Part shown: piece by piece, positions 6,532 to 13,523 of the stretch
Numbering within the stretch: position 1 is the first letter of the stretch
Layout of the letters: each line of letters begins with the position of its first letter
Assembly (NCBI GenBank): GCA_003021335.1
Contig: PXQL01000046.1
Location: forward strand, 1 to 15,601
Origin: Halobacteriales archaeon QH_10_67_13
GTDB lineage: Archaea; Halobacteriota; Halobacteria; Halobacteriales; Haloarculaceae
Reading direction: 5' to 3'
DNA: 15,601 nt
Notes under the pieces: model-generated
Seen by the model: the letters and a program-made list of their open reading frames with translations, nothing else
The model's database searches: none
Told to the model about the DNA's origin: nothing
Position numbers and translations under genes: made by a program

Positions 6532-7063
6532 ATGACAGAGGAGTCGCCGGCAGAGCGCGCCGAGGAGACGACCGGAGCATCGAGAGCGGACGGGAGCGAG
6601 CCAGACCGGGGCGGTGAGCTCCCCGAGGATGTCCAGGAGTACGAGCGGTATCGCGCGGCTGTGTGCCGACTTCCGAACCGAAACCGGCGTCGAGATGACC
6701 AAGATCGGCGAGAACCTGCCTGAGCTGGTGCCATTTATGACGGACACCTACTCGCCGCAGGCGGTCAACCAGGCTCGAGCCTCCTTCGAGAAGAAGGTCC
6801 AGACCGCCGGGGCGACGTTTCTCTACGGCGCGATGAGTGACTTTTTCACCGCCGAGGAGCTCGATGACGTGATGTACGAGGCCGCCGAGGTCGCGAAGTT
6901 CCTCCTCGAGGTTGAGGGGGCAGAGCTCTCGGTCGAGGAGGAGTTGGCCGCCGAAGACCGGGTTTCGGAGCTGATGCGGGAGGTCCGCGAGCACAGCGTC
7001 GCCATCCGCCACGACGAGGTGTCCTGTCCGGAGTGTGGCCACCAGTTCGAGGCCGACGAGTAG
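6532..7063 (+). pseudogene. DUF5806-type protein gene, frame broken by an internal deletion
   Basis: The ATG at 6532 starts an acidic leader (MTEESPAERAEE...) ending in PEDVQEYERY at 6651. The same gene then continues one frame over as IARLCADFRTETGVEMTKIG from 6650 and runs to TAG 7061-7063, with MTDTYSPQAVNQARASFE, a helical acidic middle and a C-terminal CPECGHQF Cys pair. I recognise this as the haloarchaeal DUF5806 family, which has no known function; the Cys pair hints at metal binding. In relatives as I recall them, about 25 residues separate the ERY/ERF block from the ARLCADFR block, so a segment of roughly 75-80 nt plus the frame appears lost at 6649-6652. Translated alone, the downstream frame could begin only at poor starts such as 6614. 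It is divergent from usp with a shared promoter region. Confidence 0.7.
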
Positions 7064-7099
7064 TTCTAAACGTATCAGGAGAAATACTTTCTCGGCGGA

Positions 7100-7559
7100 T
7101 TCCCAACTGCGAGCACGGAATTACAGCACGGGGAAGAGTTCGTCAAGCACATCGAGGACCGGTTTGGACCGACCCTCCGGAGCGTGCTGTACGATGATAC
7201 GGAGACCACGAGGTGCTGTACGCCCGCGACGACATCTCGGACGAGTACGAGCCGGCTAAGTCGAAGACATCGTCGGCTACCTCTCTCACGAGTCGGCGGG
7301 CAAGAAAGCGAGCGACGGTACCCCCACGGCGAGATCGTTGGAGCTCGAGATCTACAGGCGGAGTAGGCCGAGTGCCTCGGGGCTTGCCCCCGAGGTACTT
7401 CACGAACGCGCCGTCAAGATGAACTTCATCTTCGGGAGCGGTGAGGGCGTTGCCGTCGGGATCGATCCGTACGCCTTCGTCGGCGACCGGAGCTTCATCG
7501 ACGAGTGTCTCGACATCCTCGCCCTCGACGAGGAGATCGACGGCCGGGGAGAACTCTAG
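7100..7559 (+). pseudogene. Decayed DUF7522-like haloarchaeal gene with several frame changes
   Basis: Coding sense can be followed only by changing frame. HGEEFVKHIEDRFGPTLRSVLY is read from about 7127; after about 7200 the next frame gives DHEVLYARDDISDEYEP; after about 7262 another gives EDIVGYLSHESAGKKAS; then YPHGEIV, ELEIY, and finally AVKMNFIFGSGEGVAVGIDPYAFVGDRSFIDECLDIL to TAG 7557-7559. The order of motifs (VLY-x-RDD-x-S-D-x-Y, then HGE, then AVxMxF, GxAVxID, FVxxRxFIxxCL) matches small haloarchaeal proteins of the DUF7522 type, of unknown function; the family name is from memory. No ATG is seen where the start should be (near 7100). A 48-nt in-frame insert carrying a palindrome interrupts the ELEIY/AVKMNF junction. 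The stop shares a CTAG with that of pyrC. Confidence 0.5.
7371..7399. repeat. 29-nt near-perfect palindrome inside the decayed gene
   Basis: AGTGCCTCGGGG (7371-7382) pairs with CCCCGAGGTACT (7388-7399) over 12 bp with one G-T wobble, leaving a 5-nt loop CTTGC. It lies inside a 48-nt in-frame insertion (7356-7403) relative to the protein family. Short hairpins like this form the ends of IS200/IS605-type elements and of the palindrome-associated elements described in haloarchaea, but no transposase is present here. Confidence 0.6.
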
Positions 7560-8848
7560 CTGTCGCGCACATTCCGTCCCGCCGGCGGGCCGAACGGTTC
7601 CTCGGCACCCCGGTCGTAGGCGACCCGGCCGCGGGCGATCGTGAGCTCGGGGAAGACCCCCGGTCGGCCCTCGAAGGGCGTCCAGTCACAGGCCGTGTGC
7701 AACTCCGCGGCGCGGATCGGCCGGGGCTCTGCCCCGATGAGGACCAGATCCGCGTAGTTGCCGGGGACGATCCGGCCCCGGTTAGGGAGCCCGAAGACCC
7801 GCGCCGGACCGGTCGCGGTTAACTCCCGGACCCGCTCGTGGGAGAGACGGCTGTCTCGAGCCGCCGCGAGCAACAGCGGCAGGGCCGTCTCGACGCCGGG
7901 GACGCCGCTGGGTGCCGACCAGATATCAGTGTCTTTCTCGGCGGCCGTGTGCGGCGCGTGGTCGGTCGCGATCATGTCGACCGACCCGTCGGCGACGCGG
8001 TCGAAGACCGCTCGGCGCCGAGACTCGCGACGCAGCGGCGGGTTCATCCGTCCGTGTGTCCCGAGATCGGGGAGGTCGGCCCGCGAGAGAAACAAGTGAT
8101 GCGGCGTCACCTCGACGGTCGCACCGGCCGCGGCCGCGGCGTCGATCGCCTCGGGCGTGCTCGCGTGGGCGATGTGAACGGCGAGCTCCTCGCTCGCTCG
8201 GGCTCGACACTCTCGGGCGATCGCACAGGCCTGCTCGACGGCGGCGCGCTCGGCCTCCGCCAGGCGGTAGGCGCTCCAGGCGTCGGCGTCGTCTCGGTCG
8301 CGGGCGCGCTCGTCGAAGCGGTCGGCGTCCTCGGCGTGGACCGTCGCGGGCATACCCTCAGCGGCGGCCCGGGCAAGTGCGTCGGCGAACAGCTCGGCGT
8401 CGATGCCCATCTCGCCGGTCGAGTCGGCCAAAAATAGCTCGCCGAGGGCGAACACGGGACGGTCGAACAGCGAGTCGGGATCCCACCCCGGGACGGCGCC
8501 GCCGTTGATCCCGTAATCGATGACCGCCGCGTCGGCGGCCGCGGCCGTCCGGTCGAATCCGGAGCCGTCGACGGTCGGTGGGTCGGTGTTTGGCTGATCG
8601 ACGGCGACAGTTACCCCGCCGGCGGCCGCACTCTTCGTCCCCGAGGCCCAGGTCTCCTTGTGGCCGAAGCCGGGTTCGCGCAGGTGGACGTGGGCGTCGA
8701 TCATCCCCGGAAAGAGACGTCGACCAGCCGCCGCAACGACGCGACCGCCTTCGGCCTCGAGTTCCCGTTCGACCGCTGCGATCCGCTCGCCGACAACCTG
8801 AATGTCCCGTCGGCGGCCGTCCGGGAGCACCGCGTTTCGGATGAGCAT
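7556..8848 (-). CDS. pyrC: Dihydroorotase (class I type)
   Basis: 430 residues, full length. It closes N-carbamoyl-aspartate to dihydroorotate in pyrimidine synthesis. Amidohydrolase metal ligands are visible: H53 and H55 in GMIDAHVHLREPG, H171 in TVHAEDADRF, H228 in HIAHAS and D296 in IATDHAPH. K64 in FGHKETW follows the DAHVHLREPGF motif as in other class I enzymes, and the substrate-binding Asn is in RMNPPLR. The C-terminal region GRIVPGNYADLVLI returns to the small beta domain that also includes the first 50 residues. The ATG at 8848 lies 7 bp after the stop of lplA, so the two form an operon. The stop TAG shares its CTA with the TAG of the opposing decayed gene in one CTAG. No damage is seen. 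Confidence 0.93.
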   Translation of the reverse strand: MLIRNAVLPDGRRRDIQVVGERIAAVERELEAEGGRVVAAAGRRLFPGMIDAHVHLREPGFGHKETWASGTKSAAAGGVTVAVDQPNTDPPTVDGSGFDRTAAAADAAVIDYGINGGAVPGWDPDSLFDRPVFALGELFLADSTGEMGIDAELFADALARAAAEGMPATVHAEDADRFDERARDRDDADAWSAYRLAEAERAAVEQACAIARECRARASEELAVHIAHASTPEAIDAAAAAGATVEVTPHHLFLSRADLPDLGTHGRMNPPLRRESRRRAVFDRVADGSVDMIATDHAPHTAAEKDTDIWSAPSGVPGVETALPLLLAAARDSRLSHERVRELTATGPARVFGLPNRGRIVPGNYADLVLIGAEPRPIRAAELHTACDWTPFEGRPGVFPELTIARGRVAYDRGAEEPFGPPAGRNVRDS

Positions 8849-8855
8849 CGCTCGG

Positions 8856-9560
8856 CTACGCCTCCGGGCGGGATCTCGCTCGGACCCGCTCCGTGCTCAG
8901 CGTTTCCTCGCCGGCCAGCGCGGTCGCCAGCGTCTCGACGACCCGGTCGGGATCGGTGACGGCGTCGGCTCGAGCGAGACTCCCGACGGTTTCGGGGTCG
9001 AAGGCGACGCCGAGAGCGGCGTAGACGGGCGCAAGAACATCAGCGACGGTCTCGTGATCGGCGACGACGACGATCCCTCCGAGGACAGCCGCGTCCCGGC
9101 GGACCCGCTGTGCGAGCCCGGCGAGTTTTCCCGCCGCCGACAGGGAGTGGGTGCCGGGACAGAACGAGCCGGCCGGCTCGCCGACGGTCGGAGTCACGCC
9201 GAGCGCAGCAAGTGCATCTGCGAGCTCGGCAGTCGCGGCTTCGTACCGGTCCTCGATGCCGGTTCGGGCGTCCGCGTCCGCGATCGGGACCGCGCGAACG
9301 AACGCCACCGTAGTGCCGGTGTACGCGACCGCCCGGCCCCCGACCGCCCGCTCGGTCGGGACGAACCCGCGGTCGGCCGCGAGCCCCCGGGCCAGCTCGT
9401 AGCCGTCCGCCCGCACGTCGCGACGACCGAAGGCGATCTGCCGGTGGGGCTGCCAGACCCGCAGGGCTGGCTTGCCAGTCTCGCCGACCCGGTCGATCAT
9501 ACCCTCGGTGACCGCCCGGTCGTCTGCGGGCGTCTCCGCGCGGCCTCGGAGGAAACGCAT
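8856..9560 (-). CDS. lplA: Lipoate-protein ligase A family protein (BPL/LPL catalytic domain)
   Basis: 234 residues. The family activates lipoate (or transfers octanoate/lipoate) and attaches it to a Lys of lipoyl domains, for example in 2-oxoacid dehydrogenases and the glycine cleavage H protein. Visible motifs: PALRVWQPHRQIAFGRRD at about 31-48, the substrate-loop motif ERAVGGRAVAYTG at 70-82 (the RRxxGGG equivalent), and SFCPGTHSLSAAGKLAG with catalytic Lys K145. The C-terminal part (about 160-234) is helical and typical of haloarchaeal members, some of which work with a separate accessory domain. The ATG at 9560 fits a divergent promoter: a GGTTTTGTT sequence lies about 25 nt upstream on the minus strand. 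First gene of a pair with pyrC, 7 bp apart; the pairing has no obvious metabolic reason. Confidence 0.82.
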   Translation of the reverse strand: MRFLRGRAETPADDRAVTEGMIDRVGETGKPALRVWQPHRQIAFGRRDVRADGYELARGLAADRGFVPTERAVGGRAVAYTGTTVAFVRAVPIADADARTGIEDRYEAATAELADALAALGVTPTVGEPAGSFCPGTHSLSAAGKLAGLAQRVRRDAAVLGGIVVVADHETVADVLAPVYAALGVAFDPETVGSLARADAVTDPDRVVETLATALAGEETLSTERVRARSRPEA

Positions 9561-9607
9561 ACGTCAAGATCGACGCGGCGGAACAAAACCCCGGCGGTCG
9601 GACCGCA

Positions 9608-9615
9608 ACATTAAG
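9608..9615 (+). promoter_or_regulatory. TATA-like box for the DHH nuclease gene
   Basis: ACATTAAG is centred about 26 nt before the ATG at 9638, consistent with leaderless transcription. Confidence 0.4.
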
Positions 9616-9637
9616 TCCCGAGGCCGGACAAACGTCG

Positions 9638-11077
9638 ATGATGGGACCCGTTCCGGCCCTCGAAGACCGCGCGATCGACTGTGCCCGGCGGCTCCGCGAA
9701 GCGTCGTCAGTCTTGGTGGCCTCTCACATCGACGCCGACGGGCTCACGAGCGCCGCGATCGCCGCCCGAGCGCTCGAGCGGGCCGGGATCGCCCACGAGG
9801 TCGTCTTCGAGAACCAGCTCGACGACGACCGGATCGCGGCCATCGCCGAGACCGGCTACGACACGGTCTTGTTTACCGACTTCGGGAGCGGCCAGCTCGA
9901 CGCGATCGCCGAACACGAGGATCGGGGCGCCTTCGAACCGGTGATCGCCGACCACCACCAGCCAGCCGAGGCGACGACGGAGTATCACCTCAACCCGCTG
10001 CTCAAGAACATCGACGGCGCGAAGGAACTGTCCGGAGCCGGGGCGGCATACGTCCTCGCGCGGGCGCTGGCCGAGACCGGCGACGGGCAGACAGCGACAG
10101 AAGACAAATCGGACAACCGCGACCTGGCGGCGCTGGCGGTCGTCGGCGCGATCGGGGACATGCAGGCCGTCGACGGCGAGCTCGTCGGGGCGAACCGCGG
10201 GATCGTCGAGGAGGGCGACGAGGCTGGCGTGCTCGAGGAGGGGACCGATCTGGCACTGTACGGCACCCAGACCCGACCACTCCCGAAGCTGCTTGAGTAC
10301 GCAAGCGAGGTGCGGATCCCCGGGATCTCGAACGACGAGGCCGGCGCAGTCGCGTTCTTAGAGGAACTCGGCGTCGAGCTCAAGCGCGACGGCGACTGGC
10401 GGCGGTGGGTCGACCTCTCGGCAGAGGAGAAACAAACCGTCGCCAGCGCCCTGCTCCAGCGAGCGCTGCGACGGGGCGTTCCCGCCGAGAAGGCAGAGCG
10501 GCTGATCGGGACGACCTACACGCTCAAAGACGAGCGCCGGGGGACCGAACTCAGGGACGCGAGCGAGTTCTCGACGCTTCTCAACGCCACCGCCCGGTAC
10601 GAGCGAGCGGACGTCGGGCTCGCGGTCTGTCTCGGCGACCGGGCGGGTGCCATGGAGCGGGCCCGAACGCTACTACAGAACCACCGTCGTCGGCTCTCAG
10701 AGGGGCTCACGCGGGTCAAAGAGCAGGGCGTCGAACAGGAGAGTCACCTCCAGTGGTTCGACGCCGGGACCGAGATCAGAGAGACCATCGTCGGGATCGT
10801 CGCCGGGATGGCCTTAGGCGTTGACGGCGTCGACCCCAACCGACCGATCGTGGCCTTCGCCCGCAAGGGCGAGGAGGAGACGAAAGTCTCGGGCCGGGGC
10901 ACGGCGCGGCTGGTCGGACAGGGGCTCGACTTATCGACGGTGATGACCGAGGCGGCCGGCGCGGTCGGGGGGGAGGGCGGCGGTCACGATGTCGCCGCGG
11001 GCGCGACGATCCCGGCAGGCGCCGAGGAGCAGTTTATCGCACGCGTCGACGCCGTCGTCGGCGAGCAGCTCGGCTAG
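9638..11077 (+). CDS. DHH-family phosphoesterase, RecJ-like single-strand exonuclease
   Basis: 479 residues (478 if the second ATG at 9641 is used), usual length for the haloarchaeal RecJ-like group. DHH proteins are two-metal phosphoesterases; archaeal relatives include the GINS-associated nuclease GAN and other RecJ-type DNA or RNA exonucleases. Motif I is SHIDADGLTS (H30, D32, D34), motif II TDFGSGQ (D81), motif III ADHHQP (D105, H106, H107) and motif IV GAIGDMQ (D174). The C-terminal DHHA1 domain carries the GEGGGHDVAAG substrate loop near residues 445-455. All key residues are present and I see no deletion. In many haloarchaea I recall this gene beside rpsO, but here it is divergent from lplA and convergent with a DUF5807-type gene, with which its TAG stop overlaps in a CTAG. 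Confidence 0.88.
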   Translation: MMGPVPALEDRAIDCARRLREASSVLVASHIDADGLTSAAIAARALERAGIAHEVVFENQLDDDRIAAIAETGYDTVLFTDFGSGQLDAIAEHEDRGAFEPVIADHHQPAEATTEYHLNPLLKNIDGAKELSGAGAAYVLARALAETGDGQTATEDKSDNRDLAALAVVGAIGDMQAVDGELVGANRGIVEEGDEAGVLEEGTDLALYGTQTRPLPKLLEYASEVRIPGISNDEAGAVAFLEELGVELKRDGDWRRWVDLSAEEKQTVASALLQRALRRGVPAEKAERLIGTTYTLKDERRGTELRDASEFSTLLNATARYERADVGLAVCLGDRAGAMERARTLLQNHRRRLSEGLTRVKEQGVEQESHLQWFDAGTEIRETIVGIVAGMALGVDGVDPNRPIVAFARKGEEETKVSGRGTARLVGQGLDLSTVMTEAAGAVGGEGGGHDVAAGATIPAGAEEQFIARVDAVVGEQLG

Positions 11078-11508
11078 TCGGACGGCACCGGCCGGGTGCC
11101 GGCGACCCACTTCTGTGAGTACCGCTCGCCACACTCGCAGGCAGCGTAGGCATGCACGACCGATCCCTCGACGTACAGCCCGCCGGCGGCCTCGTTTTCT
11201 GCCTCAACGAACGCAAAGACCATCCGGGTCTCGTGGGCGGAATCGGCCGGACAGGTCCCGCCGGCACAGTCCGGATCGATCTCCCCGTCGGTATCCATCG
11301 CCTCGCGGGCGAACGCCATCGGATCGATCCCGGTCGCCGTCTGGAAGGTCTGTCGGCCGCGCTGGCCGTCGAGCAACAGTACGATCCCGTCTGCGACCCG
11401 TCGTCCGTGATCGAGCAGCGCGTCGGGATTCGAGACGACCGTCTCGTGGAGGTAGATCTGGACGGTCTCGGGACGCTCGCCGGCGAGAAAGGCCTCGCGA
11501 TCGGTCAT
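11074..11508 (-). CDS. DUF5807-type haloarchaeal protein
   Basis: 144 residues of unknown function. The start MTDREAFLAGERPETVQIYL, the middle GRQTFQTATGIDPMAFAREAM, the motif MVFAFVEAENEAAGGLY and the ending VVHAYAACECGERYSQKW match a conserved haloarchaeal family that I recognise as DUF5807. Cys residues occur in two places, DCAGGTC (around residues 94-99) and ACEC (around 128-131), which could bind metal or be redox-active; this is inference. It is probably cytoplasmic, with no signal or membrane segment. A TATA-like box lies 26 nt before the ATG at 11508. It converges on the DHH nuclease gene and the stop codons overlap in one CTAG. It looks intact. Confidence 0.75.
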   Translation of the reverse strand: MTDREAFLAGERPETVQIYLHETVVSNPDALLDHGRRVADGIVLLLDGQRGRQTFQTATGIDPMAFAREAMDTDGEIDPDCAGGTCPADSAHETRMVFAFVEAENEAAGGLYVEGSVVHAYAACECGERYSQKWVAGTRPVPSD

Positions 11509-11530
11509 GTGCCAACTGGTTGAGCGCGGG

Positions 11531-11538
11531 AAATAAGC
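11531..11538 (-). promoter_or_regulatory. TATA-like box for the DUF5807-type gene
   Basis: GCTTATTT on the minus strand is centred about 26 nt before the ATG at 11508. Confidence 0.5.
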
Positions 11539-11595
11539 GTCTCGACCGCCCGGCGAGCCGCCAGCTACAGGTACACCCGCCCGGAGGGACCGAGT

Positions 11596-11988
11596 ATGCC
11601 GGAGATTTCAGCGTCGTCTCACGACCGCTTCGAGAAGGCAACCTTCACACACGTAGTCACGCTCGATCCGGACGGACGACCACACGCAACGCCGGTGTGG
11701 ATCGACTACGACGCTGGGGCCGACCGGCTGCTGGTCAACACCGAACGCTGCCACCGGAAGACGAGAGACATCGATCGCGATCCGACGGTAGCAGTGAGTA
11801 TGACCGATCCCGGAGACCGCTACCGGTGCCTCTCGGTGACCGGCACCGTCGAGGAAATCACCACCGAGGGCGCCCGCGAGCATATCGATCGGCTCTCCCA
11901 GCGGTATTCCGACGAGTCCTACCCGAGCGAGATCAAAACCGAGCGCGTCTTGCCCCGGATCCGTTCCAACCGGGTGCTCTCGAGCTGA
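11596..11988 (+). CDS. Pyridoxamine 5'-phosphate oxidase-like (PPOX, F420/flavin-dependent) protein
   Basis: 130 residues of the split-barrel flavin-binding fold; members of this PPOX class often use F420 or FMN to reduce small molecules, but substrates are mostly unknown. The typical order is visible: FEKATFTHVVTLDPDGRPHATPVWIDYD, then RLLVNTERCHRKTRDIDRDPTVAVSMTDPGD, then YRCLSVTGTVEEITTEGAREHIDRLSQRY. The C-terminal strand VLPRIRSNRVLS is short but in place, so the gene is close to full length. The ATG at 11596 starts where homology begins. It converges on lysS with only 1 bp between the stop codons (TGA at 11986-11988 and the lysS stop at 11990-11992), and is divergent from the DUF5807-type gene. 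Confidence 0.8.
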   Translation: MPEISASSHDRFEKATFTHVVTLDPDGRPHATPVWIDYDAGADRLLVNTERCHRKTRDIDRDPTVAVSMTDPGDRYRCLSVTGTVEEITTEGAREHIDRLSQRYSDESYPSEIKTERVLPRIRSNRVLSS

Positions 11989-11989
11989 C

Positions 11990-13523
11990 TCACCGCTCCC
12001 GGCGGAGCCGCGCCACGACAAACTCCTCGTCGAGCCGGGCCAGGAAGACGCCGAGCCGCGGCCCCTCGGTGTCGTCGAAAAACAGCCGGTAGCCGGCCGC
12101 GAACAGCTCGGCGGGCTCGAGTCCGTGGGCGCGTGCGATCTCGTAGAGGCGAGCGCGTCGAGCGCCCGCTCGGTCGGCGGATCGAACTCGACGTCCGGAC
12201 GCGAGGCGCGTTTCAGCTCGTAATCGAAGGCGTTGCCGGTCCGGCTGGCCCACCGGCTCGCCCGCTCGACCCGGGCCAGCGCCGTCCGAACGGCGGCCTC
12301 CGGGGCGTTCTCCGGAATGTGTCCCTCGCGGCGCGCGATCTCCTCGCGCAGGTCGGGATCGTCGGTCATACCCAGCACCGCCGCGAACGTGTAGGGGATC
12401 CGGAGCGGTCGTTCGTCGGGCTCGTCGGTCACCATCGGGTACGCCCGTTCCACGTATTCCGGATTGATCTCGCCGCCCTCGGCGCCGAAGTACGTCGCCT
12501 CGAACCGGTCAAACTCGTCGACGAGCTCGTCGAGGCGCTCGACGCTGAAATCCCGCTGGCGCAGCGGTTCCTTGGTGAAGAAGTACCGGAACACCGCCGG
12601 CTCGAGCAGCCCGAGTAGCTCGTCGACGGTAACGACGTTTCCCGAGGACGAAGAAAGCGCTTCGCCTTCGATGGTGAACCACTCGTAGACCATCGGAACT
12701 GGCGGCTCGGTCCCGAGCAGCTCCCGGGCGATCCGTTCGCCACTGGGCCAGGATCCCTCGGCGTGGTCTTTCCCGAACGGCTCGAAATCGACCCCGAGGA
12801 CCGCCCACTGGGCCGGCCACTCGAACCGCCAGGGGAGTTTCCCCTCGCGGAGGGAGACGGTCCCCTCCTTGCCACAGCCCTCGATGACACCCTCCCCGGT
12901 GTCGATGTCGGTGCAGGCGTACGCGACCGTGCCGGCGGCGGGGTCGACGCTCGTGATCGTCTCGGTGAGCTGTCCACACCGTTCACACTGCGCGAAGAAG
13001 GGTACGTAAGACTCGTCGACGCCGTTCTGGTACTCCGCGAGCAGCTCCCGGGCCGTGTCTCGGCGTTCGAGGACGGCTCCGACGACCTCGTCGAAGGCCC
13101 CCGACTCGTAGAGTTCGGTGTTCGAAACGAACTCGATCTCAAGGCCGAGCCGCTCTGCCTGTCGGGCGAGCAGGTTCGTGAAGTGCGCACCGTACGAGTC
13201 ACAGCAGCCGAACGGGTCGGGCACGTCGGTGTAGGACCGACCGAGATTGCGCCCGAGCGCGCCGGCGTCGATCTCGGCGAGATCGACGATCGGTCGTCGG
13301 CAGTGAAGACCTCCCGCACCGCGTACCCGCGGTCTCGCAGCGCCTCAGCGACGTAGTGGCTCCGGAGCAACTCGTTGAAGTGTCCGATGTGCGGGATCCC
13401 GGACGGCGAAACGCCGCTTTTCACGACGTAAGGTGGATCCCGAGAGTTCTCGATGGCGTCGGCAGCGGCGTCGGCCCAGAAGGCCCGGTCGGTCTCGCGC
13501 GTGATGGCGTACGGATCGGTCAT
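11990..13523 (-). pseudogene. lysS: Class I lysyl-tRNA synthetase, split by two internal deletions with frame changes
   Basis: Charges tRNA-Lys with lysine. Three frames are needed. From the ATG at 13523, the N-terminus holds the HIGH motif as SGIPHIGHFNE (HIGH at 45-48) and runs to VFTADD at 13293. The next frame resumes near 13290 with IVDLAEIDAGALGRNLG and DPFGCCDSYGAHF, a Cys-rich insert (CERCG, then C and GCG), FEPFGKDHAEGSWPSG, the KMSKS equivalent EALSSSSGN, FFTKEPLRQRDFS and PYTFAAVLGMTDD, as far as TERALDALA at about 12150. The third frame gives LYEIARAHGLEPAELFAAGYRLFFDD to TGA 11990-11992. In relatives, about 15-19 residues sit at the first junction and about 18-20 at the second. 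The gene is normally essential, so these look like sequence errors unless another copy exists. It overlaps pyrH by ATGA. Confidence 0.85.

Noticed and set aside
7838..8508. Two long plus-strand frames opposite pyrC
   Set aside because: Overlap a complete dihydroorotase with all metal ligands and show no family signal.
10989..12092. 367-residue plus-strand open frame across the DUF5807-type and PPOX genes
   Set aside because: Very Arg-rich product that crosses two recognised genes in other frames; typical of GC-rich antisense or alternate frames.
12763..13356. 197-residue plus-strand frame opposite lysS
   Set aside because: Antisense to strongly conserved LysRS sequence; no domain recognised.
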